5,550 nt of DNA, taken from Paracoccaceae bacterium (GTDB lineage: Bacteria; Pseudomonadota; Alphaproteobacteria; Rhodobacterales; Rhodobacteraceae). The number at the start of each line of letters is the position of its first letter. Positions within the stretch are counted from its first letter, which is position 1. Below the pieces are notes generated by a model. The model did no database searches. It worked only from the letters and a program-made list of their open reading frames with translations, and was not told the origin of the DNA. The translations under genes were made by a program, and so were the position numbers. Positions 1 to 5,550 of this stretch are shown here, one piece after another. Where the stretch lies: contig NVQY01000003.1 of assembly GCA_002400675.1 (NCBI GenBank), forward strand, positions 33,905 to 39,454, read 5' to 3'.

Positions 1-275
1 AACTGTGGAACATCCTGCGCGGTGACATGTCGGTCGTGGGACCACGCCCGATAACCGAGGCCGAGGCCGATCACTATGGCCGCTACATCGCCGAATACGC
101 CGCCGTGCGCCCCGGTCTGACCGGCGCGTGGCAAGTCAGCGGGCGCAGCGATACCTCTTACGCCGCGCGGGTAATGCTGGATGTGGGGTATGTTCAAAAC
201 TGGAGCCTGTCTGAGGATTTGCGCATTGTTTTCAAGACAGTATCGGTTGTGGCCTTTGGCAAAGGCGCGGTCTGA
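1..275 (+). CDS. Polyprenyl-phosphate sugar-1-phosphate transferase, C-terminal part (ExoY/WbaP-like), 5'-truncated by window edge
   Basis: The frame is open from base 3 and ends at TGA 273-275, leaving the last 90 residues; the start lies outside the window. The visible part begins LWNILRGDMSVVGPRP, the signature of the bacterial sugar transferase family (PF02397). It continues with the RPGLTGAWQVSGRSD motif and the C-terminal segment with NWSL and DL, all in the family's usual order and spacing. These enzymes transfer a sugar-1-phosphate from a nucleotide sugar to undecaprenyl phosphate at the cytoplasmic face of the inner membrane, the first step of repeat-unit assembly. The natural-looking C-terminus (ending GKGAV) argues that the gene is intact at this end. 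The transferred sugar (galactose, glucose or another) cannot be told from this fragment. A glycosyltransferase follows on the same strand, so the two are probably co-transcribed. Family assignment is very secure; the name ExoY is only by resemblance. Confidence 0.95.
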   Translation, partial: LWNILRGDMSVVGPRPITEAEADHYGRYIAEYAAVRPGLTGAWQVSGRSDTSYAARVMLDVGYVQNWSLSEDLRIVFKTVSVVAFGKGAV

Positions 276-362
276 GGCGGCGAACGCAGGCGGATGCGGG
301 GCCGACAGGTGACCCCGCAAGGCCCCACGCGCCATCAACGCGCAACCCCGACTGAACGGGTG
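276..362 (+). other. Spacer between sugar transferase and GT2, with an alternative in-frame GT2 start at 294
   Basis: This stretch of 87 bases lies between the sugar transferase stop and the preferred GT2 start. It stays open in the GT2 frame from ATG 294, with GCAGG at 286-290 three bases before that ATG, which is too close for a good ribosome binding site. GTG 360 directly before ATG 363 is another possible start. I see no hairpin with a T-run and no clear promoter. Confidence 0.5.
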
Positions 363-1250
363 ATGGGGCGGGTGATCATCGGCATTCCCACGCTTGGCCG
401 CGCGCCGATCCTGTTGCAGACCATCCTCAGTTTCTCGCGCCAGCAAAGGCTACCGGATCTGGTGGTGATAAGCTGTACCAGCGACGCCGATGTGGCGGGT
501 TTGAAGGACGCAAACCTGCCGTTTGCGATCAGGGTTATCTCTGGCCCAAAGGGGGCCACATTCCAGCGCAACCGCATATTGGAAACGCTGCACCCCGGCG
601 ATATTCTGTTGCTGCTGGACGATGATTTCCTGATGGCTGCCGACTATCTGACCCGGCTGGAGCGAATTTTCGATGCCGACCCGGATGTGGCCATGCTGAC
701 CGGCACGGTTCTGGCCGATGGCATTCTTGGGCCGGGGTACTCGCATGATCAGGGGCGGGCGATCATAAAGACGCACCCCGTCAGCACCCCCCGAGAGGGG
801 TTGATCGACGTGGCCAACGGATACGGCTGCAACTTCGCCTTTCGCGCCGATCCGGTTCTGGAACATGGCATCCGGTTTGACGAGCGCCTGCCGCTTTATA
901 GCTGGTTGGAGGATGTGGATTTCTCAACGCAGTTGTCCCCGCATGGGCGCATCGTGCGGGCCGAGGCGCTGCGTGGGGTGCATCTGGGCACCAAAGGCGG
1001 GCGCACGCCGGGGCTGTTGTTTGGCTATTCGCAAATCGCCAACCCCCTATACCTGATGCGCAAGGGAACCATGCCACCCGGACGGGCGGTGGCGCAGATG
1101 CTGCGCAACATGGCGGCCAATATCGTGCGCAGCGTGGTGCCACAGCCATGGGCCGATCATCGCGGGCGGTTGCGGGGCAATCTGGTGGCGATTGGCGATG
1201 TGTTGCGCGGGCGGGCATCGCCGGAACGGATTTTGTCGCTGAAATCGTAG
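363..1250 (+). CDS. Family 2 glycosyltransferase (GT-A fold)
   Basis: A 295-residue protein if started at ATG 363, or 318 residues from ATG 294. I prefer 363 because the first beta strand of the GT-A fold (RVIIGIPTLGR) begins at once, while the extra 23 residues are Arg/Thr/Pro/Gln-rich with no recognisable fold. Neither start has a strong Shine-Dalgarno sequence. In the short numbering, QRNR sits near residues 68-71 and the metal and nucleotide-sugar binding acidic motif LLLLDDDF has its Asp at 86-88. The acceptor-side acidic motif WLEDVDF has E183, D184 and D186. This order is standard for GT2 enzymes that move a sugar from a nucleotide donor to a lipid-linked acceptor in the cytoplasm. I see no membrane segment; the C-terminal 60 residues are basic and could be amphipathic, suiting membrane attachment. 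It follows the sugar transferase by 87 bases and probably adds a later sugar of the repeat unit. Donor and acceptor are unknown. Confidence 0.93.
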   Translation: MGRVIIGIPTLGRAPILLQTILSFSRQQRLPDLVVISCTSDADVAGLKDANLPFAIRVISGPKGATFQRNRILETLHPGDILLLLDDDFLMAADYLTRLERIFDADPDVAMLTGTVLADGILGPGYSHDQGRAIIKTHPVSTPREGLIDVANGYGCNFAFRADPVLEHGIRFDERLPLYSWLEDVDFSTQLSPHGRIVRAEALRGVHLGTKGGRTPGLLFGYSQIANPLYLMRKGTMPPGRAVAQMLRNMAANIVRSVVPQPWADHRGRLRGNLVAIGDVLRGRASPERILSLKS

Positions 1251-1266
1251 GGGGGGCAGGCGTGGG
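1251..1266. other. 16-base convergent junction between the + and - strand transcription units
   Basis: The GT2 stop TAG (1248-1250) and the GT4 stop (TGA on the - strand, 1267-1269) face each other with only this G-rich spacer between them. There is no room for a conventional bidirectional terminator. The only inverted repeat nearby is GGTCAG 1265-1270 with CTGACC 1282-1287, a six-pair stem with an 11-base loop. It lies mostly inside the GT4 end and has no T-tract. Confidence 0.75.
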
Positions 1267-2502
1267 TCAGGCGCGCAGGGTCTGACCATAGAGCGCCAGT
1301 AGGTCATCGCCCCAGCCGGTCGGCGTTGTTGAGAGCTGTTGGCCGGCGGCGTGGCAATGTATGCTGATCTTTTTGACCGCGTCATCCGGCATGTCGCGTA
1401 TCCACATCAGCGCGCGCTCCATCGCCGTTGGATCAAACACATCAACGTCACGGCCAAAGCCATTCGAGGCCACGTCCTGCGCGATCAGTGCGGTTTCAGC
1501 GACGATCACCGGCAGGCCGCTTTGCACCGCTTCGGGGGTCACGAGGCCAAAGGGTTCGGGGTGGTGCGTGGGCATCACCAGCGCGCGCGCATTGGTCAGG
1601 TGATGGCGGATGTTGTCGTGATCCTGCCAGCCGGCCATGGTCGCCTCCGGGTATTGTTCAGACAGTTGCGCGCGCAAAGGCCCGTCGCCGATCAGGGTCA
1701 GCGGCATGGCGCAGCGCGCCGCCGCCGCCGCGAGGTTCAGCACGCCTTTGTCGCGTTCCAGCCGGCCGACAAAGGCAATTCCAGCGGCGTTTTCGGCGCG
1801 GATTCGCGTGGCTGAGAACGGCGAGGCCGGGTTGCGCAGGGTGTGGATGCGCGCGGGGGCATAGCCCGCGCGGGTCAGGAATGGTTGCATTTGCGGATGC
1901 AGCGTGATGATCGCCGCCCAGGGGTGTTTCTGGTCAAAGCTGCGGTGCAGGGCCAGTTGCCGGGTCACGCGCCACAGTTTTTGCGCGTATGAGCGTTTGT
2001 CGCATTGGGTTGTCAGGCAGGCCAGCCCAAGGGGTTTGTGGGCGCAGATGCGGTTGCGCGGATAGTCCATGTAAGCGCCGTTCGGGCAGGCGAGAAACAT
2101 GTCGTGGGCGTGGATGATGGTGCGCGCGGCGACCGGCACCAGCGGGGCGAATATGGAGGGCGAGAGGATCTGGCTCCAACCATGCACGTGGTAGATGGTG
2201 CCGGGGCTGTCGTGATCGCGCACGTATCGCGCGATCAGTGCGCAGGTGCCGGGGTTGTGGATGCCGCTTTTCATCGCGTCCAGCGTGGCGCGTTCCAGCA
2301 GGGGTTTCTGGTTGGCGGCGATCACGGTGACTCCGAGGGTGGTCAGGTCGTCGTTTAACCCGCTATCGCCGCAGATGTAGGTGACGGGCACGGCGCGGGC
2401 GCGCAACAGGCGCACCGACATCAGCGCCAGTTCGGTGGCCCCGCCGCGCGCGGTGCTGGTGTCGTTGATGACGACCACGCGGGTTGGGGTGTTCTGTTTC
2501 AT
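1267..2502 (-). CDS. Family 4 glycosyltransferase (GT-B fold) with a four-cysteine insert
   Basis: A 411-residue protein, normal length for GT4. The N-terminal Rossmann domain shows the glycine-rich acceptor-side loop ARGGATE (residues 18-24), HVHGW (105-109) and HAHD (131-134). The C-terminal donor domain shows FVGRLERDKGV (244-254), with R247 and K252 in the usual phosphate-binding places. It then shows the EX7E motif EPFGLVTPE with E316 and E324, typical of retaining GT4 enzymes. Between the domains lies a cysteine cluster, C139, C153, C162 and C167, starting CPNG; similar CP-G segments occur in many polysaccharide GT4 enzymes. There is no signal peptide or clear membrane helix, so it probably acts at the cytoplasmic face on the lipid-linked repeat unit. 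Its ATG overlaps the hydrolase stop (ATGA at 2502-2499) and it is the last gene of the three-gene - strand unit. Upstream AAGG lies about 11 bases from the ATG, a weak ribosome site. Sugar specificity is unknown. Confidence 0.94.
   Translation of the reverse strand: MKQNTPTRVVVINDTSTARGGATELALMSVRLLRARAVPVTYICGDSGLNDDLTTLGVTVIAANQKPLLERATLDAMKSGIHNPGTCALIARYVRDHDSPGTIYHVHGWSQILSPSIFAPLVPVAARTIIHAHDMFLACPNGAYMDYPRNRICAHKPLGLACLTTQCDKRSYAQKLWRVTRQLALHRSFDQKHPWAAIITLHPQMQPFLTRAGYAPARIHTLRNPASPFSATRIRAENAAGIAFVGRLERDKGVLNLAAAAARCAMPLTLIGDGPLRAQLSEQYPEATMAGWQDHDNIRHHLTNARALVMPTHHPEPFGLVTPEAVQSGLPVIVAETALIAQDVASNGFGRDVDVFDPTAMERALMWIRDMPDDAVKKISIHCHAAGQQLSTTPTGWGDDLLALYGQTLRA
2002..2088 (-). other. 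Cysteine cluster C-x13-C-x8-C-x4-C in the GT4 protein
   Basis: Codons for C139, C153, C162 and C167 of the GT4 enzyme. The segment follows HAHD directly and contains CPNG, then a basic, Pro/Tyr-containing stretch, then the last three cysteines. Four cysteines within 29 residues suggest a metal site or disulfide pairs; a cytoplasmic location favours metal. The residues are seen directly; the metal binding is inference. Confidence 0.55.
2499..2502 (-). promoter_or_regulatory. ATGA stop-start overlap (hydrolase/GT4), probable translational coupling
   Basis: On the - strand the four bases 2502-2499 read ATGA: ATG starts the GT4 gene and TGA ends the hydrolase gene. With only a weak AAGG upstream, termination-reinitiation is the likely way the GT4 message is translated. 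Confidence 0.8.
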
Positions 2503-4187
2503 GGCGCGGGGTGCCTTAAGGTTACGCGCAGGTCGGTCAGGTCGCGCTCGGCGCTGTTGCCGGGGCCGATAATCACATCAAGCGTGGTGCCGGGTTGCAG
2601 CGTGAGATTGCGGAACGCCATGGTTTGCGCCGTGGTGACGGTGCGGGTGCCCAGCAACCGGTTATCGCGCTTGACGGTCAGCTTTACGCCGTCGGTGCTG
2701 GTGGCGTCCGGGGCGATGTCGATGGTCAGATCGAACCGCATCTGCGTCGCGGCGGTGTAGCGATAGATCACCTCGATGGCGTCCGGCCCCCATGCCGAGG
2801 GAAAGACCTGACCGGCCTCGGCGCGCACCACGCCGTCATGGTCGGTGCCCAGATAGGGGGTCCATGGCATGCCGTTGCGGTCCTGACCGGCGCGGGTTTC
2901 CAGTGGGATGTCGGTGCCGTTCTGGCGGGCAAAGCGGTGGAACGGGTCGCCGACACCTGCACCTGCGCCGGGATAGGCGAACTGATCAAAACTGTCGGCA
3001 ATCACCTGTTGCGGGCCGAGGGTGACGGTTTTGCCCAGCTCAACCGGGGCATTTTGGGAGGTGATGATCACCGGGGTCTCGCGCGACAACATCAGACGAT
3101 CCAACGGCAGATCGCCGCCCGTGGCATCGCGCGCGCGCAGCCCCGGCCCGGTCAGGGAAATCGCCCGCGCAGCGCCCCAGATCACCAGCGTATCATCGCC
3201 AAAAAGACAGGCATAGGTGAAGGGATCGGGGGCGGCATCGCGGACGCTGCGCCCGGTCAGTTCGGCCTCGATCAGGCGATATGTGCGGCCCACATCGGTA
3301 ATCCGCCCGCGTTTATTCAGCAACGGGGTCAGGCCATCGCCGCGCGGGCTGAGTGGGTACCACATTACCGAGGTGACTCCGGCAAGCGCCATCTGGCAGT
3401 AGTTCTTTAGCAAGGTCGCGGGGGCAAGGGTCGCGTCGCTGCGACCAAATTCGGTGACTTCGATGGGCAGGGTTTCCAGACCGGGGAGTTGCCGTAACAG
3501 GGCGATCTGGCGGCGGACCTGTTCGGGGGGCGTGGTGTAGGTGTGCAGCACGATCGCGTCCAGATAGGCCAGCGCGCCGGCGTCGATCAGCGCCGAAAAC
3601 CACGCCAGCGGGATCGAATGCGCGGCCCCGCCAAGGATGCGGATATCGGGGTTGGTCGCGCGCACGGCGGCTGCGGTGGCGGCCAGCAATCGGGTGTAGA
3701 CGGCGGCGCGGTCGGGGAAATCTGAGGTCCATAGGGGGCCTGAGACAAAGGTGTTGCTGTTGACTTCGTTACCGACCTCGATGGCGGTGATTGCCGGGAA
3801 CCGGGCCACGGCGGCGGCGGCATATCGGGAAAACGCCCTGACGGCGCGGTCAGAGCCGGGGGTTTCGCCGTTGTCATAGGCCGGGTGGCCGTTGTTCATG
3901 ATCAGGGTCACGCCGACGTCAAATCCGGCCATGCGGTCCGGGTAGGTGGTTTGGTCGTCATCAAAGGCATACCGGCCATCGGGGCGCTCGACGTGGGACC
4001 AGAATACTTCGTCGCGGAAGGTGGTGACCGGCAGGGCGCGGCTGAAATCCAGCATTTTGGGCGACAGGCCTTGCCCGAAATTCGAGGACACGCCAAGGCG
4101 CGGCGCGGTCATGGTGTCTTGCGCCAAGGCCGGGGCGCACAGCACGGTGAGGGCGAAGACACCCGCGAGGGCTTGGGGGGTCATCAT
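2499..4187 (-). CDS. Secreted clan GH-A glycoside hydrolase (GH39/PslG- or GH5-like) with beta-rich C-terminal region
   Basis: A 562-residue protein. Residues 1-22 form a Sec signal peptide ending ALA before Q23, so it acts in the periplasm or outside. Residues ~29-310 look like a TIM barrel of clan GH-A. N140-E141 in IEVGNEVN is the expected acid/base pair, H215 and Y217 in LHTY follow, E246 in IEVTEFG is the expected nucleophile, and W276 in VMWYPLS is the usual strand-8 Trp. The 105-residue spacing between the two Glu fits the clan. The section PLLNKRGRITDVGRTYRLI closes the barrel as in GH39-like proteins. Residues ~320-395 and ~396-562 are beta-rich and may be accessory or carbohydrate-binding domains. 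The gene sits between a Wzy-like polymerase and a GT4, overlapping both, so its substrate is probably the polymer made by this locus. It could edit chain length, release polymer, or degrade it. The exact GH family and bond cleaved cannot be decided from reading alone. Confidence 0.88.
   Translation of the reverse strand: MMTPQALAGVFALTVLCAPALAQDTMTAPRLGVSSNFGQGLSPKMLDFSRALPVTTFRDEVFWSHVERPDGRYAFDDDQTTYPDRMAGFDVGVTLIMNNGHPAYDNGETPGSDRAVRAFSRYAAAAVARFPAITAIEVGNEVNSNTFVSGPLWTSDFPDRAAVYTRLLAATAAAVRATNPDIRILGGAAHSIPLAWFSALIDAGALAYLDAIVLHTYTTPPEQVRRQIALLRQLPGLETLPIEVTEFGRSDATLAPATLLKNYCQMALAGVTSVMWYPLSPRGDGLTPLLNKRGRITDVGRTYRLIEAELTGRSVRDAAPDPFTYACLFGDDTLVIWGAARAISLTGPGLRARDATGGDLPLDRLMLSRETPVIITSQNAPVELGKTVTLGPQQVIADSFDQFAYPGAGAGVGDPFHRFARQNGTDIPLETRAGQDRNGMPWTPYLGTDHDGVVRAEAGQVFPSAWGPDAIEVIYRYTAATQMRFDLTIDIAPDATSTDGVKLTVKRDNRLLGTRTVTTAQTMAFRNLTLQPGTTLDVIIGPGNSAERDLTDLRVTLRHPAP
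2502..3002 (-). other. C-terminal beta-rich domain of the hydrolase, possibly carbohydrate-binding
   Basis: Residues ~396-562 lie outside the TIM barrel. The last 80 residues alternate short beta strands and turns: DGVKLTVKRDNRLLG, a middle strand pair, then QPGTTLDVIIGPG, N544 and D549/D552, and a final strand. This pattern is typical of jelly-roll domains found at the ends of secreted polysaccharide-active proteins. Binding to carbohydrate is inferred from pattern and context; no specific CBM family is assigned. Confidence 0.5.
4122..4187 (-). other. Signal peptide of the glycoside hydrolase
   Basis: Residues 1-22: Met-Met start, then a hydrophobic core (ALAGVFALTVL) and APALA with probable cleavage after A22. 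The n-region carries no Lys or Arg, which is slightly unusual. C17 is preceded by TVL, which does not make a lipobox, so signal peptidase I is more likely than lipoprotein processing. Confidence 0.8.
4182..4187 (-). promoter_or_regulatory. ATGATG start-stop overlap (Wzy-like/hydrolase), probable translational coupling
   Basis: On the - strand 4187-4182 reads ATGATG. The TGA within it (4186-4184) ends the Wzy-like gene; the hydrolase can start at the first ATG (4-base overlap) or the second (1-base overlap). No Shine-Dalgarno sequence stands upstream (GGGCATTCAACCC), so reinitiation by ribosomes finishing the upstream gene is likely. Confidence 0.78.
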
Positions 4188-5527
4188 GGGTTGAATGCCC
4201 GGTTACCCATGGCACCACGGGGGGTTGCGCGCAGTTTTGCGCCGCGTGACAGGCCGGTTGCCATGCCTGCGAGTGCAAAGAAAAAGATGCCCAGATTCGG
4301 CAGGGTCGCGGTTAGCATCGACGATATGAACAGGGCGAAACACGCGGTCTTGAGCGCGCCTGCCACCGAGGCCAGTTCCGGGTCGTCCGCAGGGGCGCGC
4401 ATCAGGAAAAAGTTGGCCAGAAACCCGAGATATAGCGCGGTGCCGATCAGGCCGATACTGCCCAGCGAGGCCAGCAACCAGTTCGAGGCGCGAATGCTGC
4501 CTAGCCCGGCACCGATCAGCCATGTGTCGGTGAAATTGCGGTAGGCCTGCGCGTTCCAGCTCATCCGTTCAACGCCGGAATCGGAGCCTACTTTGTCGAA
4601 CAGTGTCCGGTCGAGGAATTGCGTAACCGGGTCGGCAAGTTGGTAACTGGCGATCAGTGCCAGCCCAGCCATCCACGCCACCACAAAGGCCACCACCGCA
4701 ATCGACGAGGACCGCCGGCGCAGGGCCGGGCGGATGCGGCTGACCACCATGTAGCCGCCATAGGACATCGCGAAGATCACCAGCGCCACATAGGCCCCGG
4801 ACGAGGTCGAGCGCAGCACGGCAATGCCGCTAAGCGCCAGCATCCACGGCGCCAGTCGCGCGCGCCCCGAGGTGGCCCAGTAGTGCAGCCAGAAGGCAAA
4901 CAGCGCCAGCGAAAAGGTGCCAAAGGTCGACGCCTCGGGAAAGCCGCCGACCATGCGTTTCACCCCCGCCATATAGACCGAAACATGCATGGTGTAATTG
5001 GCCGAGCGGATCGGATCGAGCAGCCAGTCAAACCCGGCAGAGGCGCTGATGACGTCGATCCAGCCCAGCAGGGCATTGACCGATGTGGCGACGATCAGGG
5101 CGGTCAGGACCGCGCGGGAACTGGGGCGCACGCGCAGGATGGTGGCAAAGGACAGGAACGCCAGCGTAGACAGTAACATCTTGAAAAGTTGGGTGATATT
5201 GCCGGTGCCAAAGCGCAGGGGGATAGAGATGATGCCATTATCATTGGCGCTTCGGGACAGAGAATAAACAATGGTGTCACCGGCGAATACCAGCGGAAAG
5301 AACAGCGATGAGAACGCGCAATAGACAAACAGCGACACCAGAATGAACCCCGGTTGTTCCACCCGCATCGACCCCAGCACGCCGTTTGGTCCGCCCGGCG
5401 CGGCGATCACCAGCGCAAACAGCGCCACGGTCGCCAGTTCGATCTGACCGATGGTTGCGTTGCCCAGCGCCGGCAGGTTGAACGCGGCGGCAGCGCCAAA
5501 CGGCAAGAGGATGAAAAACGCCCACAT
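4184..5527 (-). CDS. O-antigen/exopolysaccharide polymerase-like membrane protein (Wzy/WaaL superfamily)
   Basis: A 447-residue protein from ATG 5527, strongly hydrophobic with about ten to twelve membrane segments, for example near residues 2-20, 28-44, 60-83, 115-131, 138-163, 202-218, 240-262, 276-296, 350-375, 388-408 and 411-428. A polar loop at ~297-335 (DRTLFDKVGSDSGVERMSWN) precedes IGAGLGSIRASNW and a final membrane block. This is the layout of the Wzy/WaaL polymerase-ligase superfamily, in which the large loop faces the periplasm. Other familiar elements are PLRFGTGNITQ (103-113), FPEASTFG (196-203) and STSSGAY (240-246). It would join lipid-linked repeat units in the periplasm. Ligase activity cannot be excluded, but the neighbouring sugar transferase and glycosyltransferases favour polymerase. 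The frame is still open upstream of ATG 5527 to the window end, so the true start may be just outside. It is the first visible gene of the - strand unit. Confidence 0.88.
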   Translation of the reverse strand: MWAFFILLPFGAAAAFNLPALGNATIGQIELATVALFALVIAAPGGPNGVLGSMRVEQPGFILVSLFVYCAFSSLFFPLVFAGDTIVYSLSRSANDNGIISIPLRFGTGNITQLFKMLLSTLAFLSFATILRVRPSSRAVLTALIVATSVNALLGWIDVISASAGFDWLLDPIRSANYTMHVSVYMAGVKRMVGGFPEASTFGTFSLALFAFWLHYWATSGRARLAPWMLALSGIAVLRSTSSGAYVALVIFAMSYGGYMVVSRIRPALRRRSSSIAVVAFVVAWMAGLALIASYQLADPVTQFLDRTLFDKVGSDSGVERMSWNAQAYRNFTDTWLIGAGLGSIRASNWLLASLGSIGLIGTALYLGFLANFFLMRAPADDPELASVAGALKTACFALFISSMLTATLPNLGIFFFALAGMATGLSRGAKLRATPRGAMGNRAFNP

Positions 5528-5550
5528 GCCCCTGACCGGCCCCTTGATCA

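Noticed and set aside
781..1218. A 145-codon open frame on the - strand opposite GT2
   Set aside because: It is antisense to the GT2 coding region with its acidic motifs, and is a Pro/Arg/Ala/Cys-rich sequence without any family features.
1265..1287. Inverted repeat GGTCAG / CTGACC as a terminator
   Set aside because: Only six pairs with an 11-base loop, no T-run on either strand, and mostly inside the GT4 coding end; chance is likely at this GC content.
1716..1734. GCC/CGC trinucleotide run
   Set aside because: It encodes the alanine run near residues 258-262 of the GT4 protein, in an expected helix; ordinary for high-GC coding sequence and not a repeat element.
2595..3410. A 271-codon open frame on the + strand opposite the hydrolase gene
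   Set aside because: It is fully antisense to a gene with signal peptide and catalytic motifs, has no recognisable domain, and its composition (rich in Gly, Arg, His, Gln) is what high-GC antisense frames give.
4122..4187. Lipoprotein signal at C17 of the hydrolase
   Set aside because: The residues before the Cys (TVL) do not fit a lipobox, while ALA before Q23 is a good signal peptidase I site.
3885..4544. A 219-codon open frame on the + strand across the hydrolase/Wzy junction
   Set aside because: It is antisense to the ends of two well-supported genes, shows no motif or hydrophobic pattern, and has no convincing ribosome site.
4619..5176. A 185-codon open frame on the + strand opposite the Wzy-like gene
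   Set aside because: Extremely rich in Gly, Arg, Gln and His, as expected from the complement of membrane-helix codons; no domain features.

Overview
The window is a piece of a surface or secreted polysaccharide biosynthesis locus, probably exopolysaccharide or capsule made by a Wzx/Wzy-type pathway. High GC content, tightly packed genes and the protein styles (an ExoY/WbaP-like sugar transferase, an alphaproteobacterial-looking Wzy-like membrane protein) suggest an alphaproteobacterium, most likely Rhodobacterales-like. This taxonomic guess comes from reading style and not from a search.

Layout: five protein-coding genes fill almost the whole window. On the + strand, the left edge holds the last 90 codons of a polyprenyl-phosphate sugar-1-phosphate transferase (1-275), followed by a family 2 glycosyltransferase (start at 363 or 294, end 1250). 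On the - strand, three genes read leftward from the right edge: a Wzy/WaaL-like polytopic membrane protein (4184-5527, possibly starting just beyond the window), a secreted clan GH-A glycoside hydrolase with a beta-rich C-terminal region (2499-4187), and a family 4 glycosyltransferase (1267-2502). The two groups converge with only 16 bases between their stop codons. No stretch over 300 bases lacks a gene. I see no tRNA, rRNA, CRISPR array, insertion sequence or convincing intrinsic terminator.

Likely joint function (inference): the sugar transferase loads the first sugar phosphate onto undecaprenyl phosphate at the inner membrane. The GT2 and GT4 enzymes extend the repeat unit on the cytoplasmic side. 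A flippase, not in this window, exports it, and the Wzy-like protein polymerises it in the periplasm. The secreted hydrolase would then trim, release or length-control the polymer, as PslG does for Psl. The three - strand genes overlap by ATGA junctions, so polymerase, hydrolase and glycosyltransferase are probably translated in a coupled way.

Most worth a second look: the hydrolase placed between polymerase and glycosyltransferase with its extra C-terminal domain, the four-cysteine cluster in the GT4 enzyme, and the uncertain starts of the GT2 and Wzy-like genes. I found no clear sign of a wholly new system; this looks like a variant of a known pathway type with an unassigned polymer.
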